Source of the DNA: DALYJJ01 sp031969915
Lineage (GTDB): Bacteria > Acidobacteriota > Terriglobia > Bryobacterales > Bryobacteraceae
Length of the DNA: 14,558 bases
Reading direction: 5' to 3'
Assembly (NCBI GenBank): GCA_031969915.1
Contig: DALYJJ010000143.1
Coordinates: forward strand, 1-14,558
The notes beneath the pieces were generated by a model. It searched no databases. It had not been told where the DNA came from and saw nothing but the letters and a program-made list of their open reading frames with translations. Position numbers and translations under genes: made by a program. Shown here piece by piece: positions 1 to 9,009 of this stretch; positions within the stretch are counted from its first letter, which is position 1, and every line of letters starts with the position of its first letter.

Positions 1-134
1 ACCACGACGCTCTCGGGCGAGTTGTTCACCCAGCCGGCGAGGCCCAGGCCGGTGACGGGATGATCACGCAGGGCGCGGGCAACGTTTGGCAGGCGGCGGA
101 CCGGCTTCTGGAAGCGTTGCGGAGGCGAGTGTAG
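1..134 (+). CDS. murC: UDP-N-acetylmuramate--L-alanine ligase, C-terminal fragment (5' end outside window)
   Basis: Reading from position 3 gives 43 residues ending in TAG at 132-134. MurC is the cytoplasmic ATP-dependent ligase that adds L-alanine to UDP-MurNAc, the first step of building the peptidoglycan stem peptide. The visible part carries GD, then MITQGAGNVW, then a leucine-rich helix, which matches the C-terminal end of Mur ligases of the MurC type (GD-x-x-x-T-x-GAG-x-x-W). The stop lies 2 nt before the ftsQ start, the usual dcw-cluster arrangement. No murB or ddl sits between it and ftsQ, so those genes lie upstream or elsewhere. The short fragment limits certainty, but motif and location agree. 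Confidence 0.75.
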   Translation, partial: HDALGRVVHPAGEAQAGDGMITQGAGNVWQAADRLLEALRRRV

Positions 135-136
135 CG

Positions 137-1000
137 ATGGCCCGCAAACAGCAGCCTCCGCCCCGGCGCTTCGCCATGTTTCGCGGCGGGATCAAGATCG
201 GGCTCGGCGTTTTGGCGATCGTGGGCACGGTCATGGGCGGTCTTTTCCTGTTCTCCACTCTGGAACAGTATCTGATTCGCGACGCCCGCTTCGCCATCGC
301 GCACCCGGCCGATTACGGGGAAGAGAGCCCGAACATCACGATCGCGGGCCTGAAGCACGTGCCCCGGGAGCGTGTTCGTTCCGTCTTCGCGCGCGACATC
401 GGCCGCAGCCTCTATCTCTTTCCCGTGGCAGAGCGCCGGCGCAACCTGCTGGCCGTCGATTGGGTGAAGGATGCCTCCGTGCAACGCGTGTGGCCCAACC
501 GCGTCTTCGTCAACGTGACCGAACGGGAGCCCGTTGCCTTCGTTCCCGCCGCCCACAGCGGCGATGGGGCGCAGCGCTTCGCATTGATCGACAGCGACGC
601 CGAGATTCTCAACCTGCCCGAACGGGCCTCGTTCCGGCTTCCCGTGCTGCTCGGCATTGAGCCACGCCAGCCGGAAGCCGAACGCCGCGAGCGCCTGCGC
701 CGCGTGATGCGTTTGATTCGCGAGATCGGTCCACTGGTGGAGAAGATCTCCGAGATCGACGCGACGACACCCGAATCGCTGCGCGTGACGATGGAAGTGG
801 ACGGCCGCGCGATCGTCCTCATTCTGGGCAATGAGAACTTCGCCCCGCGCCTGAAGAATTTTCTCGATCACTATCCGGAGATCCGGCAGCGTCTCCCGGA
901 GGCCACGACTCTCGACCTGCGCCTGGAAGACCGCATCACCGCGATCGATACCGGCGCACACTCGAAACCCGTCAGCAAAGGAGCCCCTAGTGAGCAGTAA
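137..1000 (+). CDS. ftsQ: Cell division protein FtsQ/DivIB
   Basis: Encodes 287 residues. FtsQ is a bitopic inner-membrane protein that links early (FtsA/FtsZ) and late (FtsB/L/W/I) divisome parts through its periplasmic domains. The sequence shows a short basic cytoplasmic tail (residues 1-18, Arg/Lys/Pro-rich), one membrane helix (about 19-40), a POTRA-type domain (about 66-134, with the typical WVKDASVQRVWPNRVFVNV strand-helix pattern and EREPVAF end), then the FtsQ beta domain to about 270. I chose the ATG at 137 rather than the in-frame ATG at 86, because 86 lies inside murC and 137 puts the basic tail and membrane helix at the usual distance; GGAGG at 121-125 is a possible though distant ribosome site. 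The last 11 nt overlap ftsA, which suggests translational coupling. Confidence 0.9.
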   Translation: MARKQQPPPRRFAMFRGGIKIGLGVLAIVGTVMGGLFLFSTLEQYLIRDARFAIAHPADYGEESPNITIAGLKHVPRERVRSVFARDIGRSLYLFPVAERRRNLLAVDWVKDASVQRVWPNRVFVNVTEREPVAFVPAAHSGDGAQRFALIDSDAEILNLPERASFRLPVLLGIEPRQPEAERRERLRRVMRLIREIGPLVEKISEIDATTPESLRVTMEVDGRAIVLILGNENFAPRLKNFLDHYPEIRQRLPEATTLDLRLEDRITAIDTGAHSKPVSKGAPSEQ

Positions 1001-2219
1001 GTTCCGAGTGGCGGCAGGACTCGACCCCGGCAGCAACAGCACTCGGTGCGTGGTCTGCGCACTCGAGGACTCGCACATCCGCTTTTTGGGCGCAGGCCAG
1101 GCGCCTTCGCGGGGCTGGGCGAAGGGGCGTGTGGCGGACCAGGCGGCGATGGCCGAAGCCGTGCGCACCGCGGTGCAGGAGGCCGAACGGAACGCCGGGC
1201 TCTCGCTGGAGAGCGTGGTGGTGGGCATCGGCGGGAGCGGCGTGCAGGGGTTTGACGCCCGCGGACTCTACGAGTTCGGGCGTCCGCGATCCGTGCAGCA
1301 GGACGACATGAGCTTCGCCATCGAGCAGGCCACGAAAGCAAGGCTGGAAGAGGACCGCCTGCTGCTTCAGGTGTTCCCGCAGGACTTCACCGTCGATGGC
1401 CGGGCCGGTTTCCGCAATCCCAAGGGCTTCACCTGCGGCCGCCTGGAAGCGAACGTCCACCTGGTGACGGCTGCCCAACACGATCATCAGGCGGTCGTGT
1501 CGGCGGTGCACAAGGCGCACCTCGGCGTTGAGGAGACGGTTTTCGAGCCGATGGCCGCGGCCTACGCGGCGGTGCTGCCCGAGGAGCGTTCCCGGGGCGT
1601 GGCGGTGATCGACATCGGCCTGCATTCCACTGGCCTCGTGGTTTACGATTCGGACGCGTTGCTGCGCGCCGCGAGCATTCCGATCTCCGGCGACCATTTC
1701 ACGCGCGACGTGGCCTGGGGCCTGTGCGTGTCCTACGAAGACGCCGAACGGCTGAAGGAGGAGTACGGCTGTGCGATGCTCGGCCTCACCTCCGACAACG
1801 CGCTGATCGAGGTGCCGTCCGGTGAAGGCCGGCCGCCGCGGGAAGCGAAGCGCCGCCAGTTGAACGAGATTCTGGAAGCGCGCGCGGAGGAACTGTTCTG
1901 GTACGCCAAGCAGGAACTGGTGAAGGTGCGGATGGAGCAGTCCCTCATGGAGGGCATCGTGCTGGTGGGCGGCAGTGCGGGGCTGAACGGCATGTGCGAC
2001 ATGGCGGAGCGCGTGCTGAACTGTCCGGCGCGCAACGGGCTGCCGAGCGGCGTCGAAGACTGGCCGGACGAACTGACGCGGCCCGACTGGACCACGGCCG
2101 CGGGACTGGCCATGTACGCGGGCCGGCTGAAGCTGTATCAGGGGATCAACAGGCCGCGCGGCAGCGGCTTGTGGAGTTGGTGGAACGGGAACGCGAAAGC
2201 CGCGGCGGCAGGCCGCTGA
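990..2219 (+). CDS. ftsA: Cell division protein FtsA (divergent actin-like ATPase)
   Basis: Encodes 409 residues from a GTG start with a clear ribosome site AAAGGAG at 977-983. FtsA is the actin-fold protein that binds the FtsZ C-terminal peptide and anchors the ring to the membrane. Recognisable blocks are the phosphate-1 region GLDPGSNSTRCVV (10-22), the 1C-type subdomain, the phosphate-2 region VIDIGLHSTG (206-215), the FtsA-typical stretch ISGDHFTRDVA and YGCAM (232-263), and the adenosine region VLVGGSAGLNG (324-334). A tryptophan-rich C-terminus GLWSWWNG (393-400) could be the amphipathic membrane-targeting helix. Both phosphate motifs differ from standard FtsA: the usual GGGT after DIG is replaced by LHST, and the usual Lys of phosphate-1 is Ser17. 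Identity as FtsA is secure from position between ftsQ and ftsZ; its ATP use is uncertain. Confidence 0.9.
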   Translation: MSSKFRVAAGLDPGSNSTRCVVCALEDSHIRFLGAGQAPSRGWAKGRVADQAAMAEAVRTAVQEAERNAGLSLESVVVGIGGSGVQGFDARGLYEFGRPRSVQQDDMSFAIEQATKARLEEDRLLLQVFPQDFTVDGRAGFRNPKGFTCGRLEANVHLVTAAQHDHQAVVSAVHKAHLGVEETVFEPMAAAYAAVLPEERSRGVAVIDIGLHSTGLVVYDSDALLRAASIPISGDHFTRDVAWGLCVSYEDAERLKEEYGCAMLGLTSDNALIEVPSGEGRPPREAKRRQLNEILEARAEELFWYAKQELVKVRMEQSLMEGIVLVGGSAGLNGMCDMAERVLNCPARNGLPSGVEDWPDELTRPDWTTAAGLAMYAGRLKLYQGINRPRGSGLWSWWNGNAKAAAAGR

Positions 2220-2226
2220 AGGGGTC

Positions 2227-2232
2227 AAGGAG
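2227..2232 (+). promoter_or_regulatory. Ribosome binding site of ftsZ
   Basis: AAGGAG lies 5 nt before the ATG at 2238 in the 18-nt ftsA-ftsZ gap. It is the closest-to-consensus ribosome site in the division cluster. This fits the known need for far more FtsZ than FtsA or FtsQ per cell, though the expression level itself is inferred. Confidence 0.7.
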
Positions 2233-2237
2233 AAACC

Positions 2238-3458
2238 ATGGCGCTCGACGGGTTGAAGTTCGAAATCCAGGAGGAGTTGCTCCGGGGAACCAAGATCAAG
2301 GTGATCGGCGTCGGCGGCGGCGGGTCGAACGCTGTCGGCCGGATGATGGCCGAGGGCCTGACGGGCGTGGATTTCCACGTCATGAACACCGACGCGCAGG
2401 CGCTGCACGCCTCCGCGGTCCCGAACAAAGTGCAACTGGGTACGCGCCTGACCGCGGGCCTGGGCGCGGGCTCGGACCCGGAGACGGGCCGGCAGGCGGC
2501 GCTCGAAGACACGGAGCGGATCATTGAGATCCTGGAGGGCTCCGACATGGTGTTTGTCACCGCGGGCCTCGGCGGCGGCACCGGCACGGGCGCGGCGCCG
2601 GTGGTTGCATCGCTGGCCAAGGAACTCGGCGCACTCACCGTCGCCGTGGTCACCAAACCCTTCGGCTTCGAGGGACCCAAACGCATGAAGCAGGCCGATC
2701 GCGGACTGGCCGAGCTTGCCGCCACCGTCGACACGGTGATCTCGATTCCGAACGATCGCCTGCTTGAACTGGTCCCCAAGGGCACCAGCTTCTTCGAAGC
2801 GTTCCGGGTCGCCGACGACGTGCTGCGCCAGGCCGTGCAGGGCATCGCCGACATCATCACCACGCCTGGAATCATCAACCGCGACTTCTCCGATATCCGG
2901 GCGATCATGGTGGGCATGGGCTTCGCCATGATGGGCACGGCCACGGCGCGCGGCGAGACCGCGGCCATTGAAGCGGCGCGCCAGGCGATCAGTTGCCCGT
3001 TGCTCGAAGAGGGCGGCGTGAAAGGGGCGCGCGGCGTGTTGATCAACATTACCGGTTCCAGCCAGCTCAGCATCCACGATGTGAATGAGGCCTGCACACT
3101 GATCCGCTCCGCGACGAACAACGAAGAGGTGCAGATCAATTTCGGCGTGGTGATGAACGAGGCCTTGAAGGACGAAGTGAAGATCACCGTCATCGCCACC
3201 GGCTTCCAGCGTGACAATCTGCCCGAGGTGAAGCGGGCGCAAGCCTCGACGCGGGCCAACGGACGGGAGCAGCGGCTTGATGTCCGGATCGAGCGTCCCC
3301 TTCCGGAACCCGCGCCCCTTGCCGTCGCCGTGATGGAAGAGGTGATGCCGGAACCGGTGGCGGAAGTGGCCGAAGAGCCGCCCGCGCCCGAGATGCCGCG
3401 TCTCGACGATCTCGACACGCCCGCGTTCCTCCGGCGTGAACGGCGCTTGTTTCAGTAA
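2238..3458 (+). CDS. ftsZ: Cell division GTPase FtsZ
   Basis: Encodes 406 residues. FtsZ is the tubulin-like GTPase that polymerises into the division ring. All key elements are intact: the N-terminal nucleotide loop VGGGGSNAV (25-33), the tubulin signature GGGTGTG (112-118), the LLELVPKGT and EAFRVADDVLRQ segments (175-198), and the T7 loop NRDFSD (214-219) whose Asp residues complete the GTPase site of the next subunit. The globular core ends near 325. A Pro/Glu/Val-rich linker (about 330-388) leads to the conserved C-terminal peptide DLDTPAFLRR (391-400) that binds FtsA and other partners, followed by a basic tail. Normal length for the family. A Fno-like gene follows after only 9 nt and may be co-transcribed. 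Confidence 0.97.
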   Translation: MALDGLKFEIQEELLRGTKIKVIGVGGGGSNAVGRMMAEGLTGVDFHVMNTDAQALHASAVPNKVQLGTRLTAGLGAGSDPETGRQAALEDTERIIEILEGSDMVFVTAGLGGGTGTGAAPVVASLAKELGALTVAVVTKPFGFEGPKRMKQADRGLAELAATVDTVISIPNDRLLELVPKGTSFFEAFRVADDVLRQAVQGIADIITTPGIINRDFSDIRAIMVGMGFAMMGTATARGETAAIEAARQAISCPLLEEGGVKGARGVLINITGSSQLSIHDVNEACTLIRSATNNEEVQINFGVVMNEALKDEVKITVIATGFQRDNLPEVKRAQASTRANGREQRLDVRIERPLPEPAPLAVAVMEEVMPEPVAEVAEEPPAPEMPRLDDLDTPAFLRRERRLFQ

Positions 3459-3467
3459 CCTGGGGGA

Positions 3468-4070
3468 ATGAACATCGCCATTCTGGGCGCCGGCAACGTC
3501 GGTGCTTCGCTGGGCGGCGTCTGGAGCGCCAAAGGGCATCGTGTGGTGTACGGCGTGCGCAACCCGGCCGATCCCAAGTACGCAACCCTGAACACCGCCA
3601 CGCCTGCGGAGGCCGCGCGCACGGCGGAAGTCGTGGTGCTCGCTACGCCGTGGCCGGCAACCAAGGACGCGATCGAGGGCGCGGGCGGCCTGGCGGGCAA
3701 GATCGTCCTCGACGCGACGAATCCGTTGGAGGGCTTGAAACTCGCTGTCGGCTTCACGGACTCCGGCGGCGAGATGGTGGCGCGCTGGGCTCCCGGAGCG
3801 CGGGTTGTGAAGATCTTCAATTCCACCGGCAATAACAACATGGAGAACACCGCCTATCCGGGCGGCACACCGGCCATGTTCTACGCCGGCGACGACGCTG
3901 CGGCGAAGTCCGCCGCCGCGCAACTCGCCGCCGATCTGGGTTTCGAACCCGTCGATGCTGGGCCGCTTACCAACGCGCGCCTGCTGGAGCCGCTCGCGTT
4001 GCTCTGGATCGACCAGGCGTTTTTCCGCGGGCGCGGCCGCGAATTCGCCATCGCCTTGCTCAAGCGCTAG
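3468..4070 (+). CDS. NADPH-dependent F420 reductase-like NAD(P)-binding protein
   Basis: Encodes 200 residues, the usual size of the F420H2:NADP+ oxidoreductase (Fno)-like family (Rossmann fold, PF03807 type). Visible features are an N-terminal dinucleotide loop GAGNVG (7-12), Arg31 after the second strand where NADPH-specific enzymes hold the 2'-phosphate, VVLATPW (56-62), DATNPLEG (82-89), and KIFNSTGNNNM (115-125), which is typical of bacterial members. Members reduce or oxidise a deazaflavin or an unknown substrate with NADP(H); many bacterial homologues have no proven substrate, and no F420 genes are seen here. The gene starts 9 nt after ftsZ with only a weak G-rich ribosome site, which suggests read-through from the division operon. 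Its TAG stop overlaps the stop of the opposing hydrolase gene. Confidence 0.8.
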   Translation: MNIAILGAGNVGASLGGVWSAKGHRVVYGVRNPADPKYATLNTATPAEAARTAEVVVLATPWPATKDAIEGAGGLAGKIVLDATNPLEGLKLAVGFTDSGGEMVARWAPGARVVKIFNSTGNNNMENTAYPGGTPAMFYAGDDAAAKSAAAQLAADLGFEPVDAGPLTNARLLEPLALLWIDQAFFRGRGREFAIALLKR

Positions 4071-5347
4071 CGGCGTTTCGCCTGGCGGCCGGCGGCGCCG
4101 CCGATCCATTCGCCGATGGCCGCGACGGCCGCCGCGGACAACGCGCCGCCCTTGCCGGCCCGTTCGGCGGCCCACGCCGCCGCCTCGGTTTCGTGAGCGA
4201 GAAACCCATGGTCCATGGGAAGCACCTTCATCGCGGCGCGCCTGGGGTGCAGACGGTTGATGAGGTCGCGGAGCGCCTCAGTCTGCTTCTTTGATGTGAC
4301 GAAATCGCCGGTTCCGTAGAGCAGCAACACGGGAGCCCGGCCCGAGGACTTCCAGGCGGCGACGGAATCGATGCGGGAGTGGCCCTCGATCATCACAGGT
4401 GGCGAGTCGAAGCGGACGCGGCGGCGGCAATCGGGCATTTCCTTCTCGATCTCGTCGGGGGAGCGGTGCTCTTTGAGCAGCGCGGTGAGGCAGCGGCGGT
4501 GAATGGCCAGTGAGGCTTCCACCTCATCCTCGGGTTTTCCCGCCAGCTCCATTTCGCGCCGGCGCATGGCGAGGTGATAGTCGAAGTAGGCGAACCCGGA
4601 GCCGCCGGCCGCGACGATCCCGGCCACATTCCTGCCGGCGGCGACAATCGGAACGCTGAGTACGCCGGCGCTGTGGGCGACAAGAAATACTCGCGCCGGG
4701 TCGACGCGCGGATCCTTTTGCAGGGCTTCGAGTGCGGCGCCGTAGCTTTCGCTTTCCTGTGCGAGGCCCGCGTCGGCGCTGTAGCAGGGCGGGCCGTCGC
4801 TGTCGCCGGCGCCCGACTTCTCGACGCGCATGGTGACGATCGAGTACTGGGCTGTGAGGGCGTGAAGGAGTTGGGCCACGGGGTCACTCAAGCCGGGTGA
4901 CTCCTGCGACCCGCACCCGCTTCCGGCGATCCAGAGCAGGGCGGCGTGAGGGCCCGGCCCGGGGGGAGCGGTGACCAATGTCCGGCGGAGGAACCCAGCC
5001 GCCAGGACGGCGCCGTGTTCGACGGCGGGCTCGGGAGGCGGCGCAGGGTAGTGGAGCGTGACCTCGAGTTCGGCGCCATCGCGGAGCAGGCGGAGCACGA
5101 CGGAGTCGCCGGCCTTTCGCTTGTAGACGGACCTTGCGAACTCGCGCGTGGCCGGCGCGGCCCCGCCGTCCGCTGTGAGCAGAACATCTCCCACCCGGAT
5201 GCCCGCGCGCGCGGCGTTGCCGCCGGGGCGGGTCTCAGCGACCCGGAGCTTTCCGTCCGCGATGCCGAAGAGCAGTCCGGCGTCCGCCTTCCGCTCGAGG
5301 CCGGCCGCCAGGGCGGAGGTGGCGAGAAGTAACAAAACGAGGAGCAT
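4067..5347 (-). CDS. Secreted PDZ domain plus alpha/beta hydrolase protein
   Basis: Encodes 426 residues. A signal peptide is clear (leucine-rich core 2-8, likely cut after ATSALAA at about 15), so the product is exported. Residues about 20-100 look like a PDZ domain (AARAGIRVGDVLLTADG, 45-61). The rest is an alpha/beta hydrolase: a possible oxyanion-hole segment GSGCGSQ (142-148), nucleophile elbow AHSAG with Ser226, acid Asp348 in YGTGD, and His380 in MDHGF, which give a plausible Ser-Asp-His triad. The elbow lacks the first Gly of the GxSxG consensus (Ala224). Substrate is unknown; esterase or peptidase are both possible. No good ribosome site is visible before the ATG, but the signal peptide supports this start. 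It is divergent from the carbonic-anhydrase-like gene. Confidence 0.8.
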   Translation of the reverse strand: MLLVLLLLATSALAAGLERKADAGLLFGIADGKLRVAETRPGGNAARAGIRVGDVLLTADGGAAPATREFARSVYKRKAGDSVVLRLLRDGAELEVTLHYPAPPPEPAVEHGAVLAAGFLRRTLVTAPPGPGPHAALLWIAGSGCGSQESPGLSDPVAQLLHALTAQYSIVTMRVEKSGAGDSDGPPCYSADAGLAQESESYGAALEALQKDPRVDPARVFLVAHSAGVLSVPIVAAGRNVAGIVAAGGSGFAYFDYHLAMRRREMELAGKPEDEVEASLAIHRRCLTALLKEHRSPDEIEKEMPDCRRRVRFDSPPVMIEGHSRIDSVAAWKSSGRAPVLLLYGTGDFVTSKKQTEALRDLINRLHPRRAAMKVLPMDHGFLAHETEAAAWAAERAGKGGALSAAAVAAIGEWIGGAAGRQAKRR

Positions 5348-5416
5348 GGTCAGTGCAACAGGATAGCGGAGGGAAGCCGATTCGAGCGTGTTAGCATAAA
5401 AGTTTTACAACGCCCC
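5348..5416. promoter_or_regulatory. Divergent intergenic region with AT-rich core
   Basis: These 69 nt separate two divergent start codons and must hold the promoters for both directions unless transcription enters from far upstream. An AT-rich pocket at 5391-5410 (TTAGCATAAAAGTTTTACAA) stands out in the GC-rich sequence and could be an unwinding region. On the minus strand TATCCT lies about 14 nt before the hydrolase start, but no -35 hexamer near consensus lies at the right distance. I cannot place a promoter with confidence in either direction. Confidence 0.35.
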
Positions 5417-5932
5417 ATGATTCGCGCCTATCGCGGCATCTACCCGAAAATTGCAGCTTCCGCTTACGTTGACGTGAGCGCACAGGTGATTGGCGACGTC
5501 CATCTGGGCGAGCGCGCCAGCATCTGGTGTAACACCAGCATTCGCGGCGACGTGAACACCATTTCGATCGGCGACGACTCGAACGTGCAGGACAACTCGG
5601 TGATGCATGGCGAGCTTGGGCAGTGGCCGGTGGTGGTCGGGTGCCGGGTCACGATCGGACACTCCGCGGTGATCCACGGGTGCGTGATCGAAGACGACTG
5701 TCTGATTGGCATCGGCGCGATCATTCTGAACGGCGCCCGGGTGGGCCGCGGATCTGTTGTCGCGGCCGGAGCGCTGGTGCCGGAGGGCATGGAGATCCCG
5801 CCGGAGAGCATGGTGATGGGCATGCCGGCGAAGGTCCGGCGCAGCGTCACGGAAGAAGAGAAGGAGCGCTTCCGGCAGAACGCGCAGCGATACATCCAAT
5901 ACCGGCAGAGTTACAGGGACGAACCGGCTTGA
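5417..5932 (+). CDS. Gamma-type carbonic anhydrase family protein (left-handed beta helix)
   Basis: Encodes 171 residues in the size range of YrdA/PaaY/CamH-like proteins. The hexapeptide-repeat pattern typical of a left-handed beta helix runs from about residue 12 to 125. The three zinc-binding histidines of gamma carbonic anhydrases are in place: His64 (SVMHG), His82 (IGHS) and His87 (IHGC). Arg43 and Asp45 in IRGD and Gln58 in NVQD, which match the active-site Arg/Asp/Gln of Cam, are also present, so metal binding is likely. The acidic loop with the proton-shuttle Glu of Cam is absent, as in CamH-like proteins, so hydration activity is uncertain. A C-terminal helix (145-167) would pack on the trimer. 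The TGA stop overlaps the TTG start of hisS, implying coupling. Confidence 0.85.
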   Translation: MIRAYRGIYPKIAASAYVDVSAQVIGDVHLGERASIWCNTSIRGDVNTISIGDDSNVQDNSVMHGELGQWPVVVGCRVTIGHSAVIHGCVIEDDCLIGIGAIILNGARVGRGSVVAAGALVPEGMEIPPESMVMGMPAKVRRSVTEEEKERFRQNAQRYIQYRQSYRDEPA

Positions 5933-7048
5933 TCAAGGCAGTGAAGGGAACGCGGGACATCCTCCCGCCGCAAAGCGAAGTGTGGAATCGCGTGGAGGCG
6001 GCGGCGCGGGAGGTCTTTCGCGCATACAACTACAAAGAGATCCGCACGCCGATCCTGGAAGAGAAGGCCTTGTTCTCGCGCAGTGTCGGCGAAGAGACGG
6101 ACATCGTTTCCAAGGAAATGTACGAGTTCGAGGATCGCGACGGCTCGCACCTGGTATTGCGGCCGGAAGCGACAGCATCGGTGATGCGCGCCTACCTTGA
6201 ACACAGCCTGTACCAGAAGCCCGGGCTGCAGAAGCTGTACTACATCGGACCGATGTTCCGGCGGGAGCGGCCGCAGAAAGGGCGCTACCGGCAGTTCTCG
6301 CAGATCGGCGCGGAGGCCATCGGGTCGGAGTCGCCGGCGGTGGATGCGGAAGTGATCGAGATGGTGGTGGAGGTGTTGCAGCGCGCGGGCGTCGACGGCT
6401 TTGGGCTGCTGATCAACTCGGTGGGCTGCGCGAATTGCCGGCCGCGATTCATCGCCGGGTTGCGGGAGCGCCTGAAGGAAGTGGCGCCCGGGATGTGCGT
6501 GGATTGTCAGCGGCGCACGGAGACGAATCCGCTCCGGGTGCTCGATTGCAAGGTCCCGGCCGACCAGCCGGTGATCGACGCGCTGCCCTCGATTCACGAA
6601 TTCCTCTGCGAAGTCTGCGCGCCGCACTTCGCGAGCGTCCGGACCTATCTGGACGACCGTGGCATCGCCTACCAGGTGAAGCCGCGGCTGGTGCGCGGGC
6701 TCGATTACTACATGCGGACGACGTTTGAGATTGTGCACGGCGCGCTGGGCGCTCAGAATTCCGTGTTGGGCGGCGGCCGTTACGACGGCCTCGCAGAGTC
6801 AATCGGGGCAAAGGTTCCGGCGCCGGGTATCGGTTTTTCGATCGGAGAAGACCGGCTGGTGATGACCGTGGAAGAAGCCCATCCGGAGTTCCTGGCCGCG
6901 CCGCTCGATCTCTTCATCGCGCCCATGGGCGAAGAAGCGCTGCGCCGCGGGGCGCTGATCGCCCGCGACCTCCGCCGCGCCGGCCACATTGTGGAACTCG
7001 GCGCCGACGCGAAATTGAAACGCGCGCTGGAGTTGGCGAACAAGCTGG

Positions 7049-7174
7049 GCGCTGTTTCTCGGCGAGAGCGAACTGGCGAGCGGAGCGTATCCGCTGAAAG
7101 TGATGGCGACGGGCGAGCAGCGCACGGTCACTCTGGAAGAGTTGCCGGCGGCGCTTCGCTCCGCAGGAAAGTGA
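7049..7174 (+). pseudogene. hisS: Displaced C-terminal tail of HisRS in the +1 frame
   Basis: Read from 7049, this gives 41 residues beginning ALFLGESELASGAYPLKVM and ending ELPAALRSAGK before TGA at 7172-7174. This is the standard end of a bacterial HisRS anticodon-binding domain (LGE-x-E-x-x-x-G, then TGEQ and a final helix). Compared with the usual KLGARYALxLGE junction, about RYA is missing between the two frames, so a net loss of 2 mod 3 bases, most simply 11 nt between GCGC repeats, explains it. TGA falls 3 nt before the aspS ATG, the spacing expected of an intact operon gene. Confidence 0.8.
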
Positions 7175-7177
7175 CGT

Positions 7178-8968
<1,791 letters not shown>

Positions 8969-9009
8969 GATCGGGTCGCGCCGGCCTGGCAGGGCTGCTG
9001 CCCGCGGTC

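Noticed and set aside
26..1228. Long minus-strand open frame opposite ftsQ and the start of ftsA
   Set aside because: Shadow of the plus-strand division genes; composition is low-complexity and no motif or ribosome site supports it.
987..4175. Open frame of 1062 codons on the minus strand antisense to ftsA, ftsZ and the Fno-like gene
   Set aside because: It lies opposite genes with intact family motifs; the translation is His/Arg/Gly-rich without any domain. In GC-rich DNA the frame opposite third-codon GC is commonly open by chance.
7049..7060. Programmed ribosomal frameshift in hisS
   Set aside because: The site GGGCGCTGTTTCTC has no slippery heptamer, and residues conserved in the family are missing at the joint, which a simple +1 slip would not explain; a deletion or assembly error is a better fit.
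8969..9009. Possible bidirectional terminator between aspS and the LolA-like gene
   Set aside because: Only a 4-5 bp stem (GGCAG/CTGCC) is present and no T-run follows on either strand.
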